Shown here: positions 8,674 to 17,826 of the stretch, piece after piece
Layout: every line of letters begins with the position of its first letter
Numbering within the stretch: position 1 is the first letter of the stretch
NCBI GenBank assembly: GCA_030949705.1
Contig: JAUZSF010000023.1
Coordinates: 1-35,310 of the forward strand
Length of the DNA stretch: 35,310 bases
From: Robiginitomaculum sp.
GTDB taxonomy: Bacteria > Pseudomonadota > Alphaproteobacteria > Caulobacterales > Maricaulaceae
Reading direction: 5' to 3'
Program-made: the position numbers and the translations under genes
Notes under the pieces: model-generated
The model's database searches: none
Seen by the model: only the letters and a program-made list of their open reading frames with translations
What the model was told of the DNA's origin: nothing

Positions 8674-10050
8674 ATGGGCTGGCTTTCTGTGTTACCGCCA
8701 TTGGTGGCAATCATTGTTGTTGTCTGGCGCAAGGAAGTGATTCTGGCCCTGTTTCTGTCGCTGTTCACCTCAGAAATTCTGATGATTGCGCACAAAACGC
8801 CACTTTTGCCACTGACTGGCTTTCTCAATGCGCTGGAACGCATCACGGCGGTGTTCGCCGATGCGGGCAATACCCGCATTTTGATCTTCTCCTTGCTGAT
8901 CGGGGCCCTGTTGGCCTTTATCCGGGTTTCCGGCGGGGTGACCGCCATGGTGGACAAGCTGGTGAATAGCGGACTGGCCAAGGGCCGGGTATCAGTTGGT
9001 CTGCTGACAACGCTGACCGGTATTGTGATTTTCATTGAGTCAAACCTTAGCGTTCTGACTGCCGGAATTTTGTCTCGTGGCCTGTTTGACAAATATGGCA
9101 TGAGCCGCGCCCGCCTGGCCTATATTATCGATAGTACCAGCGCCCCGGTATGTATCCTGATCCTGTTAAACGGTTGGGGGGCTTACATTCTGGCGCTGCT
9201 GGGCGGTTATGAAATGGAACAATCAGCAGCACAGATTTTATGGGGCACGGTGCCGCTGAACTTCTATGCATTGGTGACGCTGGCTATCGTGTTTTACACG
9301 GTGATCACCACCAAGGTGTATGGTCCGATGAAAGATGCCGAGATCAAAAACGAAGCCGCCCCCATCGATTACAAACATGAATACACACCCACCAATGCGC
9401 TTTTTATGGTATTGCCACTGGCCACCATGGTGTTTGGCATGATCGGCTTTATGTTGTGGACTGGCCATGGGGATCTGGCCAAGGGCAGCGGCTCAAAGTC
9501 CGTACTTTATGCCACGGCGCTGGCTTGTGTGGTGGGCTATCTGATGATGCTGTTCAGCCGCAAATTCACCCACATCCAATTGGTGGAAACCGGCTTTACG
9601 GGCATGGGTGAAATTCTGCCTTTGGTGACCATTGTACTCTTTTCTCTGGCGCTGGGGGCAAGTTTGAAAGCCCTGGGCACGGGCATCTTTATTGCCGGCA
9701 TGGTGGGCGATTATCTGCCGCTGTTTCTGGTGGTGCCAATGCTCTTTCTGGCCGGTGCGTTGATCTCATTTACCACGGGCACGTCCTGGGGCACCTTTGC
9801 CATCCTGATCCCGCTCGGCATGCCACTGATCCAGGAATTGGGCTTGCCGCCATCACTGGTACTGGCGGCCATTCTTGGTGGCGGGGTGTTTGGCGACCAT
9901 TGCTCGCCCATATCGGACACCACGGCGGTTTCGGCCATCGCCAGCGGCAGTGATCTGTTGGAACACGTGCGCACCCAATTGCCCTATGCGCTATTTGCCG
10001 GCAGCATAACGCTGGTACTTTATGTCATAGCCAGCCTGATCATGATTTAG
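8674..10050 (+). CDS. NhaC-family Na+/H+ antiporter-like membrane protein
   Basis: This is a membrane protein of 458 residues with about eleven hydrophobic helices. The segments VLTAGILSRGLFDKYGMSRARLAYIIDSTSAPVC, SFTTGTSWGTFAILIPLGMP and GGGVFGDHCSPISDTTAVSAIAS are characteristic of the NhaC/PF03553 antiporter family; the GDHCSPISDTT loop is the most diagnostic. Members exchange Na+ for H+ or for organic acids and amino acids, so the exact substrate is open. AGGGGAAC precedes the ATG. The leader contains paired inverted repeats. The gene converges on lysA, their stops only 6 bp apart. Confidence 0.88.
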   Translation: MGWLSVLPPLVAIIVVVWRKEVILALFLSLFTSEILMIAHKTPLLPLTGFLNALERITAVFADAGNTRILIFSLLIGALLAFIRVSGGVTAMVDKLVNSGLAKGRVSVGLLTTLTGIVIFIESNLSVLTAGILSRGLFDKYGMSRARLAYIIDSTSAPVCILILLNGWGAYILALLGGYEMEQSAAQILWGTVPLNFYALVTLAIVFYTVITTKVYGPMKDAEIKNEAAPIDYKHEYTPTNALFMVLPLATMVFGMIGFMLWTGHGDLAKGSGSKSVLYATALACVVGYLMMLFSRKFTHIQLVETGFTGMGEILPLVTIVLFSLALGASLKALGTGIFIAGMVGDYLPLFLVVPMLFLAGALISFTTGTSWGTFAILIPLGMPLIQELGLPPSLVLAAILGGGVFGDHCSPISDTTAVSAIASGSDLLEHVRTQLPYALFAGSITLVLYVIASLIMI

Positions 10051-10056
10051 AAAAGA

Positions 10057-11325
10057 TCAGGCGCCAAACCAGCCCGGCACGCTTTCCAGCCTGAGAATAT
10101 CCTCAAGGTCCGGGCGCATACGGATGACACTGAACTGGCTATCTTTCACCAGCACTTCGGGCACCAGGGGGCGGGTGTTATATTGCCCGGCCTGGACCGC
10201 ACCATAGGCCCCGGCAGACAACATGGCGACCAAGTCATCGCTTTGCATAACGCTTAAACGACGGTGGGTGGCAAAGGTATCGCCGGTTTCGCAAACCGGG
10301 CCGACAATATCATAGATCTCGGTCTGATCACTCATCGGCTCTTTTACTGGCTGTATGGCGTGATAGGCACCATAGAGTGCCGGGCGCAGCAGGTCATTCA
10401 TGGCCGCATCCAGGATCAAAAAATTACGCGCCGAGCCGTGTTTTACGTATTGCACGCGGCTGAGCAGCACCCCCGCATTGCCAGCAATGGCGCGGCCCGG
10501 CTCGAAGATCATTTTCAGGCCCAGCCCCGCGGTATGCCGGCGGACCATGTCCATATAATCTGTAACCGTAGGCAAGGTGTCTTCGTCCTGATTATAAACA
10601 ATGCCCAGACCACCGCCCATGTCAAAGGTGCGAATATCATGGCCATCGCGGCGTAACTCACGCACCAGGTCCAGCCCTTTCAACAACGCCGTTTCAAACG
10701 GGGCCAGGCTGTCGATCTGGCTGCCGATATGCATGTCCACACCGATCACCTCAATGCCAGGTAACTCGCGCGCCTGTTTGTAGACACCTCGGGCCTGATC
10801 AAGGTTTACGCCAAACTTGTTTTCGGCCTTACCGGTTGAGATTTTTTCATGCCCGCCTGCGCTGACATCGGGATTGATACGCAAGGCAATGGCGGCCCGT
10901 GTATTCAGTGCGCAGGCCACATCATTTAACGCGATCAGTTCGGGCGCAGACTCGATATTAAACTGGTAAATCCCGACCTTTAAGGCCTTGTGCATTTCGT
11001 CGCGAGATTTGCCAACCCCGGAAAAGACGATCTTTTGCGGCGCAATCCCGGCGCGCAAAGCCCGTTCCAGCTCGCCGCCACTGACCACATCAGCCCCGGC
11101 CCCACAGGAAGCCAGCAAGGTCAAAACCGCCAGATTGGAATTGGCCTTGACCGAATAAGCGATTAACGCGTCCATAGGTTCACAGGCACGGGAAAAACCA
11201 TGATAATTATCAGCCAGCGCCGAGGCGCTGTAGACATAAACCGGCGTGTCCACATCCTTGGTTATGTCACCCAAGGGCACGCCTTCGGCACACAATTGCC
11301 CATTTGAATAATGAAAATACGACAT
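10057..11325 (-). CDS. lysA: Diaminopimelate decarboxylase
   Basis: LysA removes CO2 from meso-diaminopimelate to give L-lysine, the last step of lysine synthesis, in the cytoplasm with PLP. At 422 residues it has the normal length. Visible motifs are the PLP lysine Lys60 in AYSVKANSN, the HIGSQ motif, the glycine-rich DMGGGLGI phosphate-binding loop, EPGRAI, and GPVCETGD with the active-site cysteine of the partner subunit, followed by AGAYG. It lies 42 bp after the dipeptidase gene on the same strand, so they may share a transcript. Confidence 0.95.
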   Translation of the reverse strand: MSYFHYSNGQLCAEGVPLGDITKDVDTPVYVYSASALADNYHGFSRACEPMDALIAYSVKANSNLAVLTLLASCGAGADVVSGGELERALRAGIAPQKIVFSGVGKSRDEMHKALKVGIYQFNIESAPELIALNDVACALNTRAAIALRINPDVSAGGHEKISTGKAENKFGVNLDQARGVYKQARELPGIEVIGVDMHIGSQIDSLAPFETALLKGLDLVRELRRDGHDIRTFDMGGGLGIVYNQDEDTLPTVTDYMDMVRRHTAGLGLKMIFEPGRAIAGNAGVLLSRVQYVKHGSARNFLILDAAMNDLLRPALYGAYHAIQPVKEPMSDQTEIYDIVGPVCETGDTFATHRRLSVMQSDDLVAMLSAGAYGAVQAGQYNTRPLVPEVLVKDSQFSVIRMRPDLEDILRLESVPGWFGA

Positions 11326-11367
11326 GCGCCTATGCCCCCAAACCTACAGCCAGATCAGGCCTGGACC

Positions 11368-12648
11368 TTATGGATGGGCATAGGCCTGTACGGCCGCCAA
11401 TACCCGCAACAGATTGCCACCCCAGATTTTTTCGATATCGGCCTGGCTATATCCCCGCTTGACCAGCTCTTTGGTGACATTGGGCGTTTCGCCGACATCC
11501 CACCAGCCTTGGATCTTGCCGCCGCCATCAAAGTCAGAGGCAATGCCCACATGGTCTATGCCAACCAGTTTGACCACATAATCAATATGATCAACCAGAT
11601 CGGCGACACTGGCCGCCGGACCAAGATCTTTGGCGGCTTCCATTTTTTTATCGAAAAGCGCCTCGGTTTTTTCGTCCATGGATAAAAACGCCATGTCATC
11701 TTCCAGACCCATTTCCTTGCGCACCTTCATTTTAAAGGCTTGCTGTTCCGGACTCAGGTTTTTCAGATAACCGCCATAGGCGACAATCTGAATGACCCCG
11801 CCCTTGGCCGCCAGCGTCTTTAATTGTTCGTCATCCAGATTACGTGGATTATCCACCAGCGCCTTGACCCCGGAATGAGAGGCAATGACTGGCACCTTTG
11901 ATAAGGCCACCGCCTGCATCATGGTGTCCTTGCTGGTATGCGAAACATCAACCATGATCCCGGCATCATTGAGCGCGACGACCAGCTCCTTGCCCAGTGG
12001 CGACAGGCCACCGTGCAGAGTTTTGGTCTCGCCGCGGCTATAGCTGGGGTTGGAACTGTCAGCAAACTGGTTATGCCCCATATGGGTTATGCCCAGATAG
12101 CGCACGCCACGTTTTTCCCACATGGCCAGATCATCAAGGGAATTGCCCAAAGGAAAAGCATTTTCCATGCCCAGCAAAATGGCCTTCTTGCCGCTGTTAT
12201 GGATGGAGCGAACCTCTTCAGCAGTACGTGCCAGCGCCAACTGGTCCGCATATTTTTCCGTCAGGCGCATAATCGCCTTATAGCGCGTTTCCACAATTTC
12301 CCGCGCCTTGGCCAGGCCTTCATCGGTCATTTCGCCTTGCGGTGAGTAGACAATCAGGAACGCGGCATCCAATCCACCATCCTGCATTTTCTGGACATTG
12401 ATTTTGCCCTTTTCATTGGTCCACGGATCCATGTCGTCGGCAATGTATTCCAGTTCCAGATCAATATGGCTGTCCAGCACCAGCACGTTGTCGTGCACGG
12501 CCACGGGATCCAGGGGCGGGGTCACCTCCTTTGGCGCTTCCCCTTGGGAACAGGCGGCAAGAACAAGGGGCAAGCATGAAAAGGCGAGTAAAGTTTGGCG
12601 CAACAACGATTTTTTCCTTTTGATTCCAACCATCCGCCAGACCGGCAT
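11368..12648 (-). CDS. Membrane dipeptidase (peptidase family M19), lipoprotein
   Basis: This is a zinc dipeptidase of the renal-dipeptidase family, about 426 residues. It carries a lipoprotein signal (LPLVLAACS, Cys33), so it probably acts in the periplasm. The metal ligands are visible: HID near residue 61, the bridging Glu in LGMENAFPLG, His in VDVSHTSKDT and IASHSG, and Asp in GIASDFDGGG. Family members cleave dipeptides, often with a D-residue or dehydro residue at the C-terminus. An alternative start is the ATG at 12631-12633. It precedes lysA, consistent with peptide salvage that feeds diaminopimelate to LysA, but this is inference. Confidence 0.9.
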   Translation of the reverse strand: MPVWRMVGIKRKKSLLRQTLLAFSCLPLVLAACSQGEAPKEVTPPLDPVAVHDNVLVLDSHIDLELEYIADDMDPWTNEKGKINVQKMQDGGLDAAFLIVYSPQGEMTDEGLAKAREIVETRYKAIMRLTEKYADQLALARTAEEVRSIHNSGKKAILLGMENAFPLGNSLDDLAMWEKRGVRYLGITHMGHNQFADSSNPSYSRGETKTLHGGLSPLGKELVVALNDAGIMVDVSHTSKDTMMQAVALSKVPVIASHSGVKALVDNPRNLDDEQLKTLAAKGGVIQIVAYGGYLKNLSPEQQAFKMKVRKEMGLEDDMAFLSMDEKTEALFDKKMEAAKDLGPAASVADLVDHIDYVVKLVGIDHVGIASDFDGGGKIQGWWDVGETPNVTKELVKRGYSQADIEKIWGGNLLRVLAAVQAYAHP

Positions 12649-12659
12649 GGTTCAATGGT

Positions 12660-12665
12660 ATTATA
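12660..12665 (-). promoter_or_regulatory. Possible -10 element for the dipeptidase gene
   Basis: A perfect TATAAT on the minus strand lies 11 bp before the first ATG of the dipeptidase gene, but no good TTGACA-like -35 is found 16-18 bp upstream. If used, the transcript would be nearly leaderless from the first ATG, or would serve the ATG at 12631-12633. Confidence 0.3.
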
Positions 12666-12875
12666 TCTGGGCATTGGTAGCATATTTATAATACAAGTTA
12701 TAGACGTTTCTTTCCCGCCCAAACAAGCATAAGAGCACCTTTGATAATGAAGCACAAAGGGCACAAGCTCAATTGGATAACACTCTCCTGTTCAGGACTT
12801 GAACCCAATTCAATTCACTATTCTGCGTGACGCCTTGTGTCCCCCAAGCCCAGGCCCGGGTCCAAGCCAAAACGC

Positions 12876-13496
12876 TTAGTCGGCATTATGCTTGCGAACC
12901 GGAAAAACCATATCAACGATCTGTACCGATTGTTTGGGATCCATGGGCAGCCCCAAAATCAATGTGTGGTAGAGAATTGGGCCATTCAAAGCGTCCAGAG
13001 CAAACTCTACGTCGGTGCAATTGGAGAATTCCCCATTTTGCATTCCTGCCTCAATCAGCTGTCTTAAAACAATGCCGCGTCGGGAAAGAATGTATTGTCG
13101 TAATTGTCCAAGAGGTTCTGAAAAATGGGCGGCCGAAATAACCGACGTCAGGATACGAATAGTCTGCGGCACACTTAATGCCCTAATCAATCCAGCCAGC
13201 ACGGCAGTGGTCAACTCTCTGACATTATGCCCCGTCAAATCATCCGGTATCTGAATATCCAGGGGGGTATCCAAAATGTATTTTACCGTTGCAATGCACA
13301 AATCTGCCTGGGTGTGCCAACGTAACTTAATGGTGGGCCTGGCAACCCCTGACAGCTGGCTCACTTTGGCAAAGGATAGCCCTTGATAGCCGGATTCAGC
13401 CAATATGCGATAGGAGGCTTCGACCACTCTTTGTTCAATATCCGGGTCCCTGGGGCGCCCGGAACGTATTGTATTTTTTGATAAATTTTGGTCCAA
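12876..13496 (-). CDS. TetR-family transcriptional repressor
   Basis: This 206-residue regulator has an N-terminal helix-turn-helix of TetR type (RVVEASYRILAESGYQGLSFAKVSQLSGVARPTIKLRW, about residues 24-62) followed by a helical ligand-binding domain that cannot be assigned to a ligand. It begins with TTG at 13494-13496, with AGG about 10 bp upstream; no better start is visible. It is divergent from the TonB receptor gene, and a 46-bp palindrome between them is its likely operator. It probably represses both itself and the receptor until a substrate-derived ligand binds. Confidence 0.88.
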   Translation of the reverse strand: MDQNLSKNTIRSGRPRDPDIEQRVVEASYRILAESGYQGLSFAKVSQLSGVARPTIKLRWHTQADLCIATVKYILDTPLDIQIPDDLTGHNVRELTTAVLAGLIRALSVPQTIRILTSVISAAHFSEPLGQLRQYILSRRGIVLRQLIEAGMQNGEFSNCTDVEFALDALNGPILYHTLILGLPMDPKQSVQIVDMVFPVRKHNAD

Positions 13497-13524
13497 AACA
13501 CTTACCTGTTTGTCAAGGTTTGGT

Positions 13525-13570
13525 ATGGCTTGCCATTACTATACAGCCCTGTATAGTAATGGCAAGCCAT
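13525..13570. promoter_or_regulatory. 46-bp palindromic operator with mirrored divergent promoters
   Basis: Left arm 13525-13546 and right arm 13549-13570 are perfect reverse complements (22 bp each) around a 2-bp centre. Within it, TTGCCA at 13530-13535 and TATAGT at 13552-13557, 16 bp apart, form a forward promoter for the receptor gene. Because of the symmetry, the same two hexamers with the same spacing face left toward tetR. A repressor bound here would block both promoters. Confidence 0.7.
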
Positions 13571-14578
13571 CACTGAACAGGACATAACACAGGGGACTAT
13601 GATGACAAAACACGCTTCATATACGATATCTCGTTCGAGACTTTCCATAGGTTTGAGCGCCCTATTGGCCACCAGCGCACTGTGCCTACCGGCACAGGCA
13701 CAGGTAGACAATGAAGAAGACGTCATCATTGTTACGGCCACCAAACGTGCCGAAAAATTGTCTGAAGTGCCCATTGCGATCTCGGTTATGGGGGCTGATG
13801 ATATAGACCAGACCAGCATTCGTGAGCTCTCTGAAATTTCGGAATATATCCCCAATGTGCAGATTTCCAACGGTACGGATTTCCGTTCGGTAATTACCAT
13901 TCGGGGCGTCGGCTCCAATAGCCGGAACATTGGTTTTGACAGCCGCGTTGGAGTTTATGTAGATGGCGTCTATATGGGTCAATCACCCTCAGTAAATCAG
14001 GAATTGCTGGACCTGGAACGGGTAGAGGTTCTTCGCGGCCCCCAGGGCATGCTGTTTGGTAAAAACACGGTGGCCGGGGCCATTAGTTTGGTCACAGTAA
14101 AACCCAGTGATGAATTTTATGGCCAGGTCAGCGCCGATCTGGGCAATTATAATTATCGCGAACTCAAAGGCATGGTGAACCTGCCTCTTGGTGACAAGGC
14201 CGCCGCCAAATTTTCGATCGCAAAAACAGATCGGGATGGCTATATCAAAAACATCACGACCGGCAGCAAACTGGCCTCAAAAGATGTGCTGGCCTATCGG
14301 GGGCAATTGAGACTAACCCCAAGTGAAAATTTTGAAGTCAACCTGGCGTTTGACATGCTCAAATCAGACAATCTGGCCCTTTTGGGAGAGCCCCTTTCAG
14401 ATTTCCTGGGTATCGGTCCTGTGGCCTTTGCCCCTGAGGCCCGCAGTGTCGCCTTTGATATCGATCCCCTCGATAAGAGAGATGTCAAAGGTGGCATGGC
14501 GGACCTGCAATACGAATTGCCAAATGGCTTTACCTTGAAGTCAATCACCGGTTATCGGGACACGCACGGATTTACTAA

Positions 14579-15514
14579 GAGCCTGTATCGAAAGTAGTTG
14601 AGTGATATCAGAGGTTTATGATTCATTCGGATTGACGAAGATTCGAAGGAGATCACAATGCCTTGGACTGATACCACTCGAGCGGAGCATAAGCGCATTT
14701 TCTGCCGTTATCCAAGCGATTGTACGGATGAGGAATGGGCAATTATCGAGCCCTTGCTACCACCGGCCCGGCATGGGGGACGCCCTCGTACGACGAATAT
14801 GCGCAATCTTTTTGATGCGATTCTGTATATGGCGCAGGGCGGCATCCAGTGGCGGATGCTGCCCAATGACTTTCCGCCACACGCAACGGTGCAGCGGTAT
14901 TTCTATGACTGGCGCAAGGGCGGGGGTGTTATCCAATATCAACTTTGCGCTGGTGCAGATGGGGCGTGTACTTGAGCACAAGGGAGCCATGCCCCAGCGC
15001 CGGTGTTATTGACAGCCAGAGCGTTAAAACCACAGAAAGTGGCGGCCCAAGGGGGCATGACGCAGGCAAGAAGATAAAGGGGCGCAAGCGTCACATCGTG
15101 ACTGATACCAATGGTTTTCTGGTCGGTCTGGTTGTGCACGAGGCCAGCGTTCAGGATCGCGATGGGGCTATTCCAGTGCTACAATCCATACGCCGGTTTT
15201 ATCCCTTTTTGCGCCATATCTTTGCGGATGGAGGCTATGCCGGGCCAAAACTACGCAACGCTCTCAAGACGAAGGGGCACTGGACGATCCAGATCGTCAA
15301 ACGCTCAGATAAGGCAAAGGGCTTTGAGGTCATACCCCGCCGCTGGGTGGTGGAGCGCACCTTCGCATGGTTGGGCCGGTGCCGCAGACTGGCAAAAGAT
15401 TATGAGGCCAGCATCGAAAGCTCTACCGCATGGACCCTCATCGCCCATATCCGTATCCTCATCAGGCGTATTGCAAGGCTCTGTAATCAATCATAAACTT
15501 TCGGAGTCAGACTC
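14579..15514 (+). mobile_element. IS5-family (IS427-type) insertion in the TonB receptor gene
   Basis: The element is 936 bp, flanked by TAA at 14576-14578 and 15515-15517 (3-bp duplication). The ends are inverted repeats beginning GAGCCTG on the left and GAGTCTG on the right strand, each followed by a CGAAAGT block. A related copy lies at 20870-21803 in the opposite orientation with GAGTCTGACCGAAAACTAATT ends. Confidence 0.88.
14658..15496 (+). pseudogene. IS5-family transposase, frameshifted
   Basis: The N-terminal segment (SDCTDEEWAIIEPLLPP, QWRMLPNDFPPHATVQRYFY) and the C-terminal segment (AGVIDSQSVKTTESGG with the first catalytic Asp, FADGGYAG with the second, and [14 protein letters not shown] with the Glu) are both present, but in different frames. 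The middle segment, VLSNINFALVQM, is in a third frame. One shift lies at the GGGGG run near 14918-14926; the other is near 14985-14992. Each corresponds to one extra base. IS427-type elements can use frameshifting, but two shifts suggest a dead copy. Confidence 0.8.
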
Positions 15515-16907
15515 TAAGAATGCCACCGATTACTCGCCCATCGATATTTTCTCGATTGAATTCACGGATGATTTCAAGCAATTCACCCAAGAGTTTCAAT
15601 TCATATCGCCAGATAACCAAAAGCTGACCTATATGGCTGGCCTGTATTATTATCACCAGAATGCCAACACCATCCGGGATGGCATTATCGGCAAGGATTT
15701 TTTCGAAGGCTTCCTGGCCCCCGTGGTTGCCCCCGCCTTCGGCTTTAACCCGGCAACGGTTACACAAGGACAGCTTGCTTTTATTGCCAATTTTGTTGGG
15801 TTTGGCCCCGAAGGCTCGGTGATTTTCAATCGTGGTAAAGTTACAACCGAAAGCATCGCCGGTTACGTCAATGGCAGTTATGATCTAAGCGATCGCCTGA
15901 CCTTTGGTTTTGGTGGACGCTATAGCATTGAAGACAAAAACGTAAACTGGGTACTGGATGGGACAAAATCGGGGCTGTTTAATATCGGCTCCACCGGGGT
16001 AGACCCCACAGATCCCAACCCACCGGCCCCCTCCCCGCTGCTCAACAAACGTCAGGATAAATTCTTCTCCCCGGCGCTTAGCCTTTCCTACGCCCTGACA
16101 GATGATGCCAATATGTACGCCAAATATTCCTCCGGGTATAAAAGTGGTGGTTTCAATCTGGACTTTATCAATGCCAATGAACTGGCGGCCAATAATGGTC
16201 TGGAGTTCAACAAAGAGACCGTGGACAGCTATGAACTTGGCTTTAAGGGTAACTTTGCTGATGGTCGTTTCAAAATGAACCTTGCGGCCTTTTTATCAAA
16301 TTATGATAATTACCAGGTCAATCAGTTTGTTGACCTTGGCGGTGGACGCACCTCCATCAGAATCACCAATGCAGCCCAGGTGCAGACCAAAGGTATTGAG
16401 GCCGAATTGCAATTACAGGTTACGGATGATCTGCACCTGCAAGGCTCTTTGGGCCTGCTGGATGCCAAGTTTGATTCCTTCCCCGGAGGCGGCACGGCCG
16501 GAACTGATGTGACAGGCAATAAACTGCCCAATGCACCGAAGTTCACGGCCTCGTTCAGCGCGGTTTATACTCATGAACTCTCCTCACTGAACAGCTCTCT
16601 TCTGGTGCGTGCAGATGTTACCCATACGGGCGGCTATTTTACCACCGTCAATAACGTAAAGAGCACCCAATTACTGGGCGGCAGCAGCGTTCCCTTTGGC
16701 TACATCAATAAATTTACCCAGTTGAACGGCCGGATTGGCATTATTCCTAATAATGAAAAGTTCGCCTTTTATCTTTGGGGCCGCAACCTGACCAATGAAG
16801 ACGGGCTGGATGACAATTTTCGGGACTTCTTTGGTACCATTACCAACAAGCCCAAAATTGGCCGCACCTATGGGTTGGGGGTAACAGCCAATTTTTAGGG
16901 GGGATTC

Positions 16908-16946
16908 GCCTTACCTGCCATGGAATTTCCATGTGTCGGGTAAGGC
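16908..16946 (+). other. Long imperfect hairpin after the receptor gene
   Basis: GCCTTACC at 16908-16915 pairs with GGTAAGGC at 16939-16946, and an inner CATGGA at 16919-16924 pairs with TCCATG at 16928-16933. No T-run follows, so it is not a standard terminator. It lies between the receptor stop and the hydrolase start, where it could stabilise or partly uncouple the downstream mRNA. Confidence 0.5.
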
Positions 16947-16995
16947 CCGCCCCCTTTCTATCTCCCAAAGATATAACCAATAAAAGTTACAGCTC

Positions 16996-17826
16996 ATGGA
17001 TAATCCTTCCCCTATCGAAGTCGAAATCGAGGGTATGAAGCTCAGCCTTTTACGGCAAGGCACGGCCCCAAAGACATTAGTTTTTCTACATGGGAATTCC
17101 GGTTGTAAGGATGTGTTTTTCAAACAGTTTTTGCATTTTAAAAACACTCACTTCTCGGCACTGGCGATTGATCTTCCTGGGCATGGACAGTCGGATAACG
17201 CCTGCACGCCAGAAACAACCTATACAATCCCCGGTTATGCGGATCTGATTGCCAAGCTCATAAAGGCATTGGGGATCAGGGCATATATTCTGATCGGGTG
17301 GTCTTTGGGAGGCAATATTGCGCTGGAAATGGCCGGCGCCGGCAATGCCGCAAAAGGGTTGATGATTTTTGGGGCGCCGCCGGTAGGTCCCGGCATGGAA
17401 AACATTGACAAGGCCTATCTGCCGGCCACGTTTGAAACTGCCATCGGAAACAGTCAGGCCACGAAAGACGATATCATGGCCTATGTGCGCTCCATTTATG
17501 GCACATTGGATCCCATTCCTGAGACATTTTACCAGTGTGCCCTGCGGACCGAAGGTAAAGCCAGACAAATCATGGTTGAACACTGGATGGGGGGCAATGA
17601 TGGTTACAACCAGTACCAGACCGCAGCGCAATGGGAAAATCCCATTTGTGTCGTACATGGAGAACAAGACCCTTTTGTATCACTTGAATATCTGACCACT
17701 TTGCCTTGGCGTAATCTGTGGCGGGATAAAATTTTTACACGCGCTAATTGTGGTCACGCCCCCTTTATCGAAGCCCCGGCATATTTCAATACATTGCTGG
17801 AGGAGTTTGCCAAACATGTCCTTTGA
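16996..17826 (+). CDS. Alpha/beta-fold hydrolase
   Basis: This 276-residue serine hydrolase has the oxyanion-hole motif FLHGNSG near residue 31, the nucleophile elbow GWSLGG (Ser103), an acid Asp225 in HGEQDPF and the catalytic His254 in NCGHAPF, so the triad is complete. There is no signal peptide, so it is cytoplasmic. It follows the TonB receptor gene by about 97 bp and overlaps the DUF2817 gene by 11 bp, so the three would form one operon: uptake, then hydrolysis. Esterase or lactonase activity is likely; the substrate is not readable from the sequence. Confidence 0.87.
   Translation: MDNPSPIEVEIEGMKLSLLRQGTAPKTLVFLHGNSGCKDVFFKQFLHFKNTHFSALAIDLPGHGQSDNACTPETTYTIPGYADLIAKLIKALGIRAYILIGWSLGGNIALEMAGAGNAAKGLMIFGAPPVGPGMENIDKAYLPATFETAIGNSQATKDDIMAYVRSIYGTLDPIPETFYQCALRTEGKARQIMVEHWMGGNDGYNQYQTAAQWENPICVVHGEQDPFVSLEYLTTLPWRNLWRDKIFTRANCGHAPFIEAPAYFNTLLEEFAKHVL

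Larger units (their letters stand above)
13599..16898 (+). pseudogene. TonB-dependent outer-membrane receptor, split by an IS5 element
   Basis: The receptor is coded by 13599-14578 plus 15518-16898. Joining these and dropping one TAA copy restores an open frame of about 786 residues. The N-terminal part has a signal peptide (LSALLATSALCLPAQAQ), a TonB box-like EDVIIVTATKR, and the plug domain (LRGPQGMLFGKNTVAGAI). The C-terminal part is the beta-barrel, with YAKYSSGYKSGGFN and a final aromatic residue in YGLGVTANF. Inserted between GFTK and NATDYS is IS5 DNA, so as it stands only a truncated plug-containing product could be made. Substrate is unknown; the downstream hydrolase and peptidase suggest an ester or peptide-like compound. 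It is divergent from tetR. Confidence 0.88.

Noticed and set aside
12795..12825. A GGACTTGAACC stretch resembling the T-arm of a tRNA on the minus strand
   Set aside because: No acceptor, D-arm or anticodon arm can be built around it, so it is not called as a tRNA or a remnant.
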